DNA from: Neofamilia massiliensis | Lineage (GTDB): Bacteria > Bacillota > Clostridia > Tissierellales > Peptoniphilaceae | Direction of reading: 5' to 3' | Length of the DNA: 64,000 nucleotides | Assembly (NCBI RefSeq): GCF_001299475.1 | Contig: NZ_CYUJ01000002.1 | Coordinates: forward strand, 496,001 to 560,000 | Shown: positions 1 through 8,364 of the stretch, one piece after another | Numbering within the stretch: position 1 is the first letter of the stretch | Layout: each line of letters begins with the position of its first letter | Translations under genes and position numbers: made by a program | Notes under the pieces: model-generated | Databases searched by the model: none | What the model saw: the letters and a program-made list of their open reading frames with translations, nothing else | What the model was told of the DNA's origin: nothing

Positions 1-15
1 AGAATGGCTGACTAG
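1..15 (+). CDS. Tail of an upstream gene (partial)
   Basis: An open frame enters from the left edge and stops with TAG at 13-15, one base before the start of the activase gene. Only four codons are visible, so the product cannot be read. In established cases YjjW-type activases lie next to a YjjI-type glycyl radical enzyme, so that is the natural guess; it is inference only. Confidence 0.3.
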   Translation, partial: RMAD

Positions 16-16
16 A

Positions 17-862
17 ATGGGAAGTAAACAAATACTAATAAATAAAATTATTCCCCTGTCGACAGTAGATGGACCAGGAGCTAGAACTTCTATTTATGTC
101 CAAGGCTGTAATTTAAAATGTGGCTACTGTCACAACCCTGAGACTATAAATATGTGCATCCACTGTGGCAAGTGCATAGAAGTCTGCCCAGTTGGAGCTC
201 TAAAACTTGTAGATAAAAAGGTAACTTGGAATGAAGATACTTGTATAGACTGCGACAAGTGTATAGAAACTTGTCCCTATCTTGCTTCACCAAAGACCAA
301 GGCCTACAGTCCAGAAGATTTAATGGCTGAAGTTAGAAAGAACATGCCCTTTATTAGAGGCATTACTCTTTCAGGTGGAGAAGCCAGTTTATATCCAGAA
401 TTTTTAAAAGACCTTTTTTCTCTGGCCCATGAAGAAAAGCTAACTTGCTTTTTAGACTACAATGGCAAGGTTGATCTTTCTAAACACCTAGACCTAATGG
501 AATATGTAGACGGTGTTATGGTAGACGTCAAGGCCTGGGACGATGAGAAGTTTAAAAGATTAACTGGAGGGACTAGAGAAGTCCCACTGGTGGATACAAT
601 AAAATATTTACTAGAGACAAAAAAACTTTACGAAATAAGAATTGTCCACCAAGAAGATTTTGTAGATACAGAAAATGCCTTGAGACAAATTAAAAGTTCC
701 TTTCCGAAGAACTTTGCTGATATAAAAATTAAGTTAATTGCCTATAGGAACCACAATGGCAGACTTTTTATGAAAGATATACCATCTACAAAAGTAAAAG
801 ATTTAAAAAAATTTGAAAGTTTAGCTAAAAATTTAGGCTACAAATATGTTATAATTAAATAA
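17..862 (+). CDS. YjjW-type glycyl radical enzyme activase (radical SAM)
   Basis: 281 aa. Residues 31-38 carry the radical SAM triad C-x3-C-x2-C that binds the SAM-coordinating 4Fe-4S cluster, preceded by the VDGPGART motif typical of pyruvate formate-lyase activases. Two ferredoxin-like CxxCxxCxxxCP clusters follow (about residues 47-57 and 76-87), as in the larger glycyl radical activases and YjjW. Family members use reductive cleavage of SAM to place a glycyl radical on a partner enzyme; the partner is presumably encoded just left of the window. The LSGGE motif near residue 120 is also typical. Start ATG lies one base after the upstream stop, so the pair is probably co-transcribed. The family is clear; the exact partner is not visible. 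Confidence 0.85.
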   Translation: MGSKQILINKIIPLSTVDGPGARTSIYVQGCNLKCGYCHNPETINMCIHCGKCIEVCPVGALKLVDKKVTWNEDTCIDCDKCIETCPYLASPKTKAYSPEDLMAEVRKNMPFIRGITLSGGEASLYPEFLKDLFSLAHEEKLTCFLDYNGKVDLSKHLDLMEYVDGVMVDVKAWDDEKFKRLTGGTREVPLVDTIKYLLETKKLYEIRIVHQEDFVDTENALRQIKSSFPKNFADIKIKLIAYRNHNGRLFMKDIPSTKVKDLKKFESLAKNLGYKYVIIK

Positions 863-882
863 ACTATAAGGAGGCAAAAAGA

Positions 883-1323
883 TTGTTAGATGTAAAAAGT
901 GAAAGAGAATTAATGGCTAAAGCAATAAAGGCTAGTAAGAGTTCTTATTCACCCTATTCAAATTTTCAAGTAGGAGCAGCTATTCTTTGCTCAAGTGGAA
1001 AAATTTTTACAGGAACAAATGTAGAAAATGCCTCTTATGGTGGAGGAATTTGCGCTGAAAGATCAGCTGCAGTTACTGCTGTCTCCCAAGGAGAAAGAAA
1101 ATTTTTAGCAGTTGCTGTCTTTGGATCTTTTAAAGACGCAAGAGAAGATGGGTTACAATATGCTTTTCCATGTGGAATTTGCAGGCAGTTTTTAAGAGAG
1201 TTTGCGGCTAAGGATATGGTCGTCCTAGTTGGGACATCTGAAGATGACTATAAAAAGTTTTCTTTCTATGAAGAAATCCTACCACACTCCTTTGGCCCTG
1301 AAGATTTAAATATGGAAGCATAG
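883..1323 (+). CDS. cdd: Cytidine deaminase
   Basis: 146 aa, usual length of the small tetrameric cytidine deaminases. The zinc site is complete: CAE (zinc Cys plus catalytic Glu) in the segment following NVENASYGGG, and PCGICRQ supplying the other two zinc Cys. It converts cytidine or deoxycytidine to (deoxy)uridine in the cytosol. The start is TTG at 883, chosen because an AAGGAGG ribosome site lies eight bases upstream and the family N-terminus begins here. The gene sits 20 bases after the activase and just before a nucleoside transporter operon that ends with uridine phosphorylase, so the set converts imported cytidine to uridine and then to uracil. Confidence 0.93.
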   Translation: MLDVKSERELMAKAIKASKSSYSPYSNFQVGAAILCSSGKIFTGTNVENASYGGGICAERSAAVTAVSQGERKFLAVAVFGSFKDAREDGLQYAFPCGICRQFLREFAAKDMVVLVGTSEDDYKKFSFYEEILPHSFGPEDLNMEA

Positions 1324-1357
1324 GTAATATAAAAAAACATTTATTATGGAGGATGTT

Positions 1358-2461
1358 ATGAAAAAATTTAGAGTGCTAGCCTTACTTATGGCATTAGTAA
1401 TGGTATTTGCCGTTGCTTGTAACAGTAAGCCAGCAGAAGAAAAGGCACCAGAAGAAGAAGGAGCTAAGGCTCCAGTAGAAGAAGCAGCAACAGAAGAAGG
1501 TGGAGAAACTCCAGCTGAAGCAGTAGAAGGAAAAGTTGCTATGGTAACAGATACTGGTGGAGTAAATGATGAATCATTTAACCAATCAGCATGGCAAGGA
1601 CTTCAAGCTCTTGAAAAAAGAGGAGCTGAAGTTTCTTATATCGAATCTCACAAGGATGCCGACTATGCACCAAACATTGAAGCTAAAGTAAATGAAGAAA
1701 ATGATTTAATTTGGGGAATTGGATATTTAATGAAAGGCGCTATTGAAGACGCAGCCCTTGACAATCCTGAACAAACTTTTGCCTTAGTTGATGACTTCTG
1801 GGAAGATGGAAAACTTCCTAACGCAGCAGGAGTAATGTTCCACTCAGAACAATCTTCATTCCTAGTTGGTTATATAGCTTCTTATATGACTGAAACTAAC
1901 AAGGTTGGCTTTATCCTAGGTATGGAAGGCCCTGTAATGGATACTTTTAAATATGGTTACTTTGCAGGTGTTAACTACGGTGCCAAAGAACAAGGTAAGG
2001 ACATTGAAATTATGTCAGTTACTGTTGAATCATTTAACGATGCAGCTTTAGGAAAGGCTACAGCAACAAAAATGTATTCTGACGGCGCAGACGTAATCTT
2101 CCACGCAGCAGGTAACGTTGGCGTTGGTGTTATTGAAGCAGCTGTTGAAGCTGACAAATGGGTTATCGGTGTTGACCTTGACCAAAATCACCTAGGTCCA
2201 GACAACGTAATAACTTCAGCAATGAAGAACGTGCACGTAGGAACAGAAGACTTATCAGCTAGGTTCTTAAATGGCGAAGAAATTGGTGGAAAAACTTTCT
2301 ACTATGGCCTAGAAGAAGATGCTGTTGGTATTGCTCCAACATCTGACAAATTAGTTCCAGCTGATATTCTAGAAAAGACTCACGAACTTGAACAAAAAAT
2401 CAAGGACGGAGACCTTGTAATTCCTATTAACGAAGAAGAATACAATAACTTTAGCTATTAA
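1358..2461 (+). CDS. Nucleoside-binding lipoprotein, BMP/PnrA family
   Basis: 367 aa from ATG 1358, which has TGGAGG at 1347-1352; an in-frame ATG at 1346 overlaps that ribosome site and is unlikely. The N-terminus is a lipoprotein signal ending in a lipobox with Cys21 (AVAC), then a low-complexity Glu/Ala/Pro linker to about residue 60 that lifts the binding domain from the membrane. The remainder matches the basic membrane protein (Bmp/Med) fold, with the DTGGVNDESFNQSAW segment that binds ribose in purine/pyrimidine nucleoside receptors. It is the substrate receptor for the ATPase and permeases that follow. A hairpin after the stop probably lowers expression of the downstream ABC genes relative to this receptor. 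Confidence 0.9.
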   Translation: MKKFRVLALLMALVMVFAVACNSKPAEEKAPEEEGAKAPVEEAATEEGGETPAEAVEGKVAMVTDTGGVNDESFNQSAWQGLQALEKRGAEVSYIESHKDADYAPNIEAKVNEENDLIWGIGYLMKGAIEDAALDNPEQTFALVDDFWEDGKLPNAAGVMFHSEQSSFLVGYIASYMTETNKVGFILGMEGPVMDTFKYGYFAGVNYGAKEQGKDIEIMSVTVESFNDAALGKATATKMYSDGADVIFHAAGNVGVGVIEAAVEADKWVIGVDLDQNHLGPDNVITSAMKNVHVGTEDLSARFLNGEEIGGKTFYYGLEEDAVGIAPTSDKLVPADILEKTHELEQKIKDGDLVIPINEEEYNNFSY

Positions 2462-2473
2462 TTATTAAAAAAT

Positions 2474-2520
2474 GAGATCATGCCTTTACTTTAAAGTGAT
2501 CGCATGGTCTCTCTTTACTT
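2474..2520 (+). terminator. Intercistronic hairpin, attenuating terminator
   Basis: A 10-bp stem (GAGATCATGC at 2474-2483 against GCATGGTCTC at 2502-2511, one G-T pair) is followed by a T-rich stretch. It lies between the receptor and its ATPase gene. Such hairpins after ABC receptor genes usually terminate part of the transcription and stabilise the receptor mRNA. Confidence 0.7.
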
Positions 2521-2557
2521 ATAAGCATTGAATGTATGAAAAATTGAGAGGATATAA

Positions 2558-4093
2558 ATGATTAATTCTTCAAATGATTATGCAGTTGAAATGACTGGCA
2601 TTAGTAAATTCTTCCCAAGAGTAAAAGCCTTAGACAATGTAGACTTAAAGGTAAAAAAAGGCACAGTACATGCCCTCCTAGGAGAAAATGGAGCAGGCAA
2701 GTCTACCTTGATGAAAGTATTATATGGCCTATACAATCAAGATGCAGGTCAAATAAAAATTAATGGACAAGAGGTACAAATTTCTGATCCTAAAGACGCC
2801 TTGAAAAACGGCATTGGTATGGTTCACCAGCACTTTATGCTAGTGGAAAACTTTACCATAGGAGAAAACATTGCCCTAGGACAAGAAATCACTCAAGGGA
2901 TTGCAAAACTTAATATAGCAGAAACCAACAAGAGAATAACTGCCCTTGGGAAAAATTTTGGACTAGAAGTAAATCCTAGAGATTACATTCAAGACATACC
3001 AGTTGCAACCCAACAAAGGGTAGAAATTTTAAAGGCCCTTTACAGGGGAGTAGACATATTAATTTTAGACGAACCTACTGCAGTACTAACACCTCAAGAA
3101 ATTGATTCTTTTTTTGAAACACTTAGATCCCTAGTAAATGCAGGTAAGACAATTATAATAATTACCCACAAGTTAAAGGAAATTAAGGCCATAGCTGACA
3201 AGTGTACAGTTCTAAGGTCTGGAAAACTTATTGGAACAGTAGATGTTAAAGATGTTTCTGAAAATGATTTAGCATCGATGATGGTAGGCTATGACATTGA
3301 CCTTAATGTAGACAAGGAAGAAGTTCCTGTTACAGAAGAAGTTTTAAAGGTGGAAAACCTTTGTGTCAAAGACTTTAGAGGAGTGGACAAGGTTAAGGAC
3401 TTTTCCTTTAATGTTAGAAATGGCGAAATTGTTGCCATAGCAGGTGTTTCTGGTAATGGCCAAGATGAACTAATTGAGGCTATAACAGGTCTTACTAAGG
3501 CAGAATCAGGCAGGGTTTTAGTAAAAGGCCAGGCTGTTGAAAATAAGACTCCAGCAGATGTAAGACGTGCTGGCATTGCTACCATTCACGAGGACAGACA
3601 CAAGAGGGGCTTAGTTTTAGACTTTAATATTGCAGAAAACTTTATTTTAGAATCCTATGCCAAGGAACCTTTTTCAAAAAATGGCATTTTAAAATGGCCA
3701 GAAATTTTTAAATATTCAGATGAAAAGATAGAAGAGTTTGATATTAGACCAAGGGGAGCAACAAAAATTATGGCCTCTAATCTTTCTGGTGGTAACCAAC
3801 AAAAGGTTATTATCGCCAGAGAAATTGATCAAGATCCAGAACTACTAATTGCCTGTCAGCCTACTAGAGGCCTAGACGTTGGTGCAATTCACTCTGTCTA
3901 TGAAGCCTTATTAAAACAAAGGGCAAAGGGCAAGGCGATTTTACTAGTGTCCTTAGAGCTAGAAGAAGTTTTTGCCCTAGCAGACAGGATAATAGTTATG
4001 TACGATGGAAGAAATGTTGCTGAACTTGATCCTAGAAAGACAGACGATAAAGAAATAGGCTTGTTAATGGCAGGAGGTAAAAATGAACAATAA
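2558..4093 (+). CDS. Nucleoside ABC transporter ATPase (two fused domains)
   Basis: 511 aa, the size of sugar/nucleoside-type ATPases that carry two nucleotide-binding domains in tandem. Domain 1 has Walker A GENGAGKST near residue 42 and Walker B LILDEP. Domain 2 (from about residue 260) has the degenerate GVSGNGQDE P-loop and a LSGGNQQK signature, exactly as in NupA and RbsA/MglA relatives; its Walker B is altered (ACQPTRG in place of the usual DEPTRG), so domain 2 probably binds but does not efficiently hydrolyse ATP. It energises nucleoside import with the two permeases that follow; its 3' end overlaps the next gene by 11 bases. GAGAGG at 2545-2550 serves ATG 2558. Confidence 0.93.
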   Translation: MINSSNDYAVEMTGISKFFPRVKALDNVDLKVKKGTVHALLGENGAGKSTLMKVLYGLYNQDAGQIKINGQEVQISDPKDALKNGIGMVHQHFMLVENFTIGENIALGQEITQGIAKLNIAETNKRITALGKNFGLEVNPRDYIQDIPVATQQRVEILKALYRGVDILILDEPTAVLTPQEIDSFFETLRSLVNAGKTIIIITHKLKEIKAIADKCTVLRSGKLIGTVDVKDVSENDLASMMVGYDIDLNVDKEEVPVTEEVLKVENLCVKDFRGVDKVKDFSFNVRNGEIVAIAGVSGNGQDELIEAITGLTKAESGRVLVKGQAVENKTPADVRRAGIATIHEDRHKRGLVLDFNIAENFILESYAKEPFSKNGILKWPEIFKYSDEKIEEFDIRPRGATKIMASNLSGGNQQKVIIAREIDQDPELLIACQPTRGLDVGAIHSVYEALLKQRAKGKAILLVSLELEEVFALADRIIVMYDGRNVAELDPRKTDDKEIGLLMAGGKNEQ

Positions 4094-5246
4094 TAAATTT
4101 GCAAATTTTCTAAAAAAACCTATAGTTGCCATTTTATTCGCCTTGCTTTTAGGTCTACTTGTAGGGGCCATAGTTTTTGCCCTAGCAGGTTTTAATCCAG
4201 GCCAGGCCTATGGAATTATGATAAGGGAAATTTTTACTAAGCCTAAAAACTTTTCCCAAGTTGTTGTCAACGCAGTGCCTATTATTTTTACAGGTCTTGC
4301 CTTTTCCTTTACTTCTAGGGCAGGTCTTTTCAATATAGGTATTGAAGGCCAATTTATGTTAGGGGCTATGACAGCAGCCTTGGTTGGTCATTTTATTGGC
4401 CTACCAATGGTTATTCACCCTCTAGTTATTTTAATTTTAGCCTTTTTAATTGGCGGACTTTGGGGGGCTTTCTCAGGATTTTTAAAGGCCAAGTTTGCCA
4501 TCCACGAAGTTATTTCTACAATCATGTTAAACTGGATAGCCTATTATCTTAACAATTTTATTGTAAACTTAGACTTTGTTAAAGAACCTAACACCCTTCA
4601 CTCTAAGGCAATTAGAGAAACAGCAGTTATAAAATTTGTATCTACAGAGTGGAGAAGGTCTGAAGCAGGTAGAGAATTTATTAAAGCCAATCCATTTTTA
4701 GGAAATGTAATTAAGACAGATGTTGGCTGGGGAATTATTCTAGCTATAATCTTTGCAATTTTGTTTTGGTTTATATTAAACCATACAAAAAGAGGCTACG
4801 AAGTTAGGGCAGTTGGACTAAATAAATATGCTGCAGAATTTTCAGGAATTTCTGTAGACAAAAATATAATCTTTACTATGTTTATTTCTGGAGGCCTAGC
4901 AGCCTTAGGTGGAGCCATTTTAGTAATGACTTCTACTAACTTTATTTCAGTTTTAGCTGGCCAAGAAGGTTATGGTTGGGACGGAATGAGTGTGGCCTTA
5001 ATTGGAAACACTTCTCCACTTGGAGTTTTGCCTGCAGGTTTATTATTTGCAGCCCTAAGTCACGGTGGAACTTTAGTTCAATCTCAAATTGGCGCACCAA
5101 CAGAAATTATAAAAATTATTATCGGCGTAATTGTTTTAGCTATAGCAATAGCAAGTCTATTACCAAGACTTGCTGATAACTTAAGTAGACGCTCTTTAGA
5201 CAAGTCTCTAGCTGAAAAGAATAAGGAGGAAGCAAAAGATGAGTAG
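4083..5246 (+). CDS. Nucleoside ABC transporter permease 1 (NupB-like)
   Basis: 387 aa integral membrane protein of the BPD_transp_2 type. Hydrophobic helices run from residue 15 to about 365, with the conserved GLFNIGIEGQFMLGA motif early and a GYEVRAVGLN loop that contacts the ATPase. The insertion between helices near residues 155-215 is typical of the longer of the two permeases in nucleoside importers. The start ATG overlaps the end of the ATPase gene and is served by GGAGG inside it, so translation is coupled. It forms the membrane channel with the next gene product. Confidence 0.9.
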   Translation: MNNNKFANFLKKPIVAILFALLLGLLVGAIVFALAGFNPGQAYGIMIREIFTKPKNFSQVVVNAVPIIFTGLAFSFTSRAGLFNIGIEGQFMLGAMTAALVGHFIGLPMVIHPLVILILAFLIGGLWGAFSGFLKAKFAIHEVISTIMLNWIAYYLNNFIVNLDFVKEPNTLHSKAIRETAVIKFVSTEWRRSEAGREFIKANPFLGNVIKTDVGWGIILAIIFAILFWFILNHTKRGYEVRAVGLNKYAAEFSGISVDKNIIFTMFISGGLAALGGAILVMTSTNFISVLAGQEGYGWDGMSVALIGNTSPLGVLPAGLLFAALSHGGTLVQSQIGAPTEIIKIIIGVIVLAIAIASLLPRLADNLSRRSLDKSLAEKNKEEAKDE

Positions 5247-6153
5247 AATTATTTTATTAGCTATATCCCTAACATTAATGTACTCAGCTCCCTTAGTTTT
5301 AGGCGCCATGAGTGGAGTAATATCAATGAGGTCTGGTGTAGACAATATTGGTATTGAAGGTATGATGACTATTGGTGCCTTTACTGCAGCAGCAGTTGGA
5401 TACTTTTCTGGAAATCCTTGGTTGGGATTTTTTGCAGCAGGGCTTGCTGGCATGGCCTTGGCTCTTTTACATGGCCTTGTATCAATAACTTGCAAGGGCA
5501 ATCAAATTATTTCAGGTATAGCCATAAACTTTATTGGGCCAGGAGCAGCAATATTTTTATCAAGACTCCTATTTGATGGGGCAACTCAAACTAAAAACGT
5601 CGCTAGAAAAATGCCAAAACTATTTGCCTCCCTTGGAATTACAAATCCAAGCTTAAGGTCGGCAGATGTTGATATAACAGTTTTCATTGCTCTCTTAGTT
5701 GTTGTCTTTCTATGGTACTTTCTTTATAAGACTAAACCAGGACTTAGAATTAGAGCCTGTGGTGAACATCCAGCTGCAGCAGATACTGTAGGTATAAATG
5801 TAACTTTAACTAGGTATCTTTGTGTTCTAGCATCAGGATTTTTAGCTGGCCTAGGCGGAGCTGCCTATACCCTAGCTATTATTTCAAACTTTACAACAAC
5901 AGTTATTTCAGGCCAAGGCTTTATTGCCTTAGCAGCAGTAATTTTTGGTAACTGGAAGCCAATTGGGGCAGCTATGGGTTGCCTATTATTTGGTTTTGCC
6001 CAAGCCTTAATTATAATTTTAGCAGGATCTGCAATTCCATCACAAATCCTAGCCATGTTGCCTTATTTACTAACACTATTAATTTTAATTTTCGTTAAAA
6101 AATCTGACCCACCAAAGGCACTTTCAAAGCCTTATTTCAAAGGCCAAGCCTAG
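5239..6153 (+). CDS. Nucleoside ABC transporter permease 2 (NupC-like)
   Basis: 304 aa membrane protein, the shorter partner of the preceding permease. It has the paralogous DNIGIEGMMTIGA motif near residue 35 and a GLRIRACGEHPAAADT cytoplasmic coupling loop. It overlaps the preceding gene by 8 bases, with AGGAGG in that gene's last codons as ribosome site. Together the receptor, ATPase and two permeases form a complete importer, and the flanking cytidine deaminase and uridine phosphorylase point to pyrimidine nucleosides as substrate, though Bmp-type systems can be broad. Confidence 0.9.
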   Translation: MSRIILLAISLTLMYSAPLVLGAMSGVISMRSGVDNIGIEGMMTIGAFTAAAVGYFSGNPWLGFFAAGLAGMALALLHGLVSITCKGNQIISGIAINFIGPGAAIFLSRLLFDGATQTKNVARKMPKLFASLGITNPSLRSADVDITVFIALLVVVFLWYFLYKTKPGLRIRACGEHPAAADTVGINVTLTRYLCVLASGFLAGLGGAAYTLAIISNFTTTVISGQGFIALAAVIFGNWKPIGAAMGCLLFGFAQALIIILAGSAIPSQILAMLPYLLTLLILIFVKKSDPPKALSKPYFKGQA

Positions 6154-6171
6154 AGAAAGGATGAACTATTT

Positions 6172-6924
6172 ATGGACAAACTTTATCACACAGCCTTAGA
6201 TGACTCACATGGAGCTAAATATGCAATTTTACCTGGAGATCCAGGCAGGGTAGAGGCCATCGCCAAGTATTTAGATGATCCAAAAGAAATCGGCCACAAT
6301 AGAGAATATTTAACTTATTTGGGCAAATTAGAAGGAGAAAATGTTCTAGTTATGTCAACAGGTATGGGTGGCCCGTCAACTGCCATAGGAGTGGAAGAAC
6401 TTTATATGACAGGAGTTAGAAACTTTGTTAGAGTTGGAACTTGTGGAGCTATGAAATTAGATATTGTCGGTGGCGATGTAATAATAGCAACAGGAGCTAT
6501 TAAATTAGACGGAACTCCTGATGAATATGTTCCCAAAGAATTTCCAGCAGTTGCAGACTTTGACCTTACAGAAAAATTAGTTAAGGCCAGCAGAGACCTT
6601 GGTTACACAACACATACAGGAATAGTAGAGTGTAAAGATTCTTTTTATGGTCAGCACAACCCTGACAGGATGCCAGTAGGCTACATGCTTAAAAACAAAT
6701 GGGAGGCCTATAAAATGGCAAATTGTCTGGCATCAGAAATGGAATCGTCGACGCTCTTCACTTTGGGTTCAGTCCTAAGGGCGAGAACTGCCTGTGTTCT
6801 TTCAGTTGTTTGGAACCAAGAAAGACAAAAGGCAGGTATGTCTAATCCAGAAAATCACGATGTTGACTCTGCTATAAAAGTGGCCATTGAAGGCATAAGA
6901 CAAGATATATTAAATAACAAATAA
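6172..6924 (+). CDS. udp: Uridine phosphorylase
   Basis: 250 aa, nearly the length of E. coli Udp (253). Features visible are the phosphate-binding GDPGRVE segment near residue 22, the RVGTCGA motif, and the ASEMESSTLFTLG segment whose Glu and Met bind the ribose. It splits uridine with phosphate into uracil and ribose 1-phosphate. It closes the salvage operon 18 bases behind the second permease and is followed by a clear terminator. The distinction from purine nucleoside phosphorylase rests on overall match and operon partners (cytidine deaminase). Confidence 0.92.
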   Translation: MDKLYHTALDDSHGAKYAILPGDPGRVEAIAKYLDDPKEIGHNREYLTYLGKLEGENVLVMSTGMGGPSTAIGVEELYMTGVRNFVRVGTCGAMKLDIVGGDVIIATGAIKLDGTPDEYVPKEFPAVADFDLTEKLVKASRDLGYTTHTGIVECKDSFYGQHNPDRMPVGYMLKNKWEAYKMANCLASEMESSTLFTLGSVLRARTACVLSVVWNQERQKAGMSNPENHDVDSAIKVAIEGIRQDILNNK

Positions 6925-6929
6925 AAAAT

Positions 6930-6956
6930 AAAGGTGCTAGCTTATTAGCGCCTTTT
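6930..6956 (+). terminator. Rho-independent terminator of the nucleoside operon
   Basis: Stem AAAGGTGCTA (6930-6939) pairs with TAGCGCCTTT (6946-6955), with one G-T pair and a 6-base loop, ending in a short T run. It closes the transcription unit that ends with uridine phosphorylase. Confidence 0.8.
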
Positions 6957-7016
6957 AAATTTCTCGTAATAAATAAAAATTTCTCTTTAAATGCTTTTTT
7001 TATAGGAGATTTCTTG

Positions 7017-7022
7017 TATAAT
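7017..7022 (+). promoter_or_regulatory. Candidate -10 box
   Basis: TATAAT with TTG directly upstream. No good -35 hexamer stands 16-18 bases before it. If used, it gives a transcript with a leader of about 400 bases that carries the DnaA boxes and 12-mer repeats before the lipid kinase gene. Confidence 0.4.
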
Positions 7023-7172
7023 TAAAGGGACTTAAAAACTTTATAGACTTTACTTAAAATTAATATTTGAAAGTAAGAGTAAAACAAATATTTCATATAG
7101 AAGATATAAAGCCTATAAAATATTTTAAATAAAAACATAAAAAGCCTATGGCTATGAGCCTTAGAGCCAATA

Positions 7173-7210
7173 TGTGGATAAAGTCAAAGAGCTGTGGATA
7201 ATGGGGATAA
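7173..7210 (+). promoter_or_regulatory. DnaA box pair plus one variant box
   Basis: Two exact TGTGGATAA sites start 20 bases apart (7173 and 7193), about two helical turns, and a TGGGGATAA variant abuts the second. These are the complement of the consensus TTATCCACA bound by DnaA domain IV. Confidence 0.65.
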
Positions 7211-7318
7211 GTCCTCAAAGGCAGTCAGGGGCTAGATAGGCTTTATGAAAACTTTTTTATAAGATTTTCACAATAGAAAAGCGGTTGAAAACAAGTAATT
7301 GCAAGGCTTTCAAAGAAA

Positions 7319-7354
7319 ACTTAAGAAAAAACTTAAGAAAAAATTAAGGAAAAA
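7319..7354 (+). repeat. Three AT-rich 12-base tandem repeats
   Basis: Two identical ACTTAAGAAAAA units (7319-7330, 7331-7342) and a third diverged unit ATTAAGGAAAAA (7343-7354). The run is purine-rich and easily melted, and sits between the DnaA-box clusters, the arrangement seen in duplex-unwinding elements of bacterial origins. Function is inferred. Confidence 0.6.
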
Positions 7355-7398
7355 GTGAAAGAATTTAATTTTTATTTTCTTGGGGAGAAAAAGTTGAC

Positions 7399-7407
7399 TT
7401 ATCCACA
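7399..7407 (-). promoter_or_regulatory. DnaA box, opposite orientation
   Basis: Exact TTATCCACA on the + strand, inverted relative to the pair near 7.2 kb. It overlaps the last base of a TTGACT hexamer at 7394-7399 that could be a -35 element, but no well-spaced -10 follows. Confidence 0.6.
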
Positions 7408-7439
7408 GAAATATAAATAAAAACATAATTAGGAGACCA

Positions 7440-8345
7440 ATGAAGAAATTATTTATCCTTAGTAGCAAGGCAGGTTCTAGAGATTTTTTGGCCTTTGAAA
7501 AAAGTATATTAAGAATTTATAAAAGACATAAGAGAGAAGACGAACTTACAATTAAGATAACTGAAAATAAGGATTCAGCTAAAAACTATACCAGAGATTT
7601 TATTAAAGATGACCCAGCAAATAAAGTTGTAATTGTATGTGGGGGAGACGGAACCCTTGGAGAAGTAGCCAACATCCTTGCAGGAACTAAGGCTGCCCTA
7701 GGCTTAATTCCCATGGGAACAGCCAACGACTTTTCTAAAAACTTTGACTACAAGAATTTTAAAATCGAAGACACCTTTGATCCAATAATTAAACCAATTG
7801 ATCTTATGCAAGTAAACAATGATTATTGTATCAATGTAATGTCCCTAGGTTTTGATACCTATGTTTTAGAAAAAACTTATGAGCTTTTAAAAAAGAATCC
7901 AAAACTTAAAGAAAGGGCCTTTATAAGGGCGGCGATAAAGTCGCTATTAAATTTAGTTTATGAAGATTTTACTTTAAAAATGACCTTAGAAGACGGAAGT
8001 GAAAAGACGGTTTCTGATTCATTTTTAATTACAGCTCTTTGTAATGGAGGTTATTATGGGTCAGGCTTTAATCCTGCACCAGATGCGAGATTAAATGATG
8101 GCCTATTAAATTTAGTTTTAGCCAAGGCCATGTCCCTTTATGAAGTCCTACCACTTTTGAGAAAATATAAAAAGGGAAGTCATCTTAATCATCCACTAAT
8201 ATCTGAAGACAAGGTTAAAAATCTTAATATTTCTTCAAACAAACTTTTAACCTACAATATTGATGGAGAAATTTATAAGGCCAATGAAATAGATGTAAAA
8301 ATAATAGAGAATGGAATAAACTGGGCTTTCTTTGAAAAAGCCTAG
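7440..8345 (+). CDS. Diacylglycerol/lipid kinase family protein (DagK/YegS type)
   Basis: 301 aa, usual length for this family. It has the nucleotide-binding GGDGTLGEVAN motif near residue 68 and PMGTANDFSKN about 30 residues later, both diagnostic of the diacylglycerol kinase catalytic domain, and the C-terminal lipid-binding half with GSGFNPAPDARLNDGLL. Family members phosphorylate diacylglycerol or related lipids at the membrane and recycle lipid from teichoic acid synthesis. ATG 7440 is preceded by AGGAG at 7431-7435. It has its own leader from the spacer and is followed after 19 bases by the peptidase gene. The exact lipid substrate cannot be told. Confidence 0.87.
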   Translation: MKKLFILSSKAGSRDFLAFEKSILRIYKRHKREDELTIKITENKDSAKNYTRDFIKDDPANKVVIVCGGDGTLGEVANILAGTKAALGLIPMGTANDFSKNFDYKNFKIEDTFDPIIKPIDLMQVNNDYCINVMSLGFDTYVLEKTYELLKKNPKLKERAFIRAAIKSLLNLVYEDFTLKMTLEDGSEKTVSDSFLITALCNGGYYGSGFNPAPDARLNDGLLNLVLAKAMSLYEVLPLLRKYKKGSHLNHPLISEDKVKNLNISSNKLLTYNIDGEIYKANEIDVKIIENGINWAFFEKA

Positions 8346-8364
8346 ATAAAACAAGGAGGAAAAA

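Larger units (their letters stand above)
6957..7439. other. Gene-free spacer with DnaA boxes and AT-rich repeats
   Basis: No plausible coding frame is present. The spacer holds a TATAAT box at 7017-7022 followed by a leader of about 400 bases before the next gene. It holds perfect DnaA-box sequences at 7173-7181 and 7193-7201 (TGTGGATAA), a one-mismatch copy at 7202-7210, and an opposite-strand perfect box TTATCCACA at 7399-7407. Between them is a purine-rich run with three 12-base units. This looks like a DnaA-binding or origin-like locus. All genes on both sides run rightward, so it is not obviously the bidirectional chromosome origin, and dnaA itself is not in the window. Confidence 0.6.

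Noticed and set aside
4976-5176. 66-residue frame inside the first nucleoside permease
   Set aside because: Out-of-frame shadow; no ribosome site.
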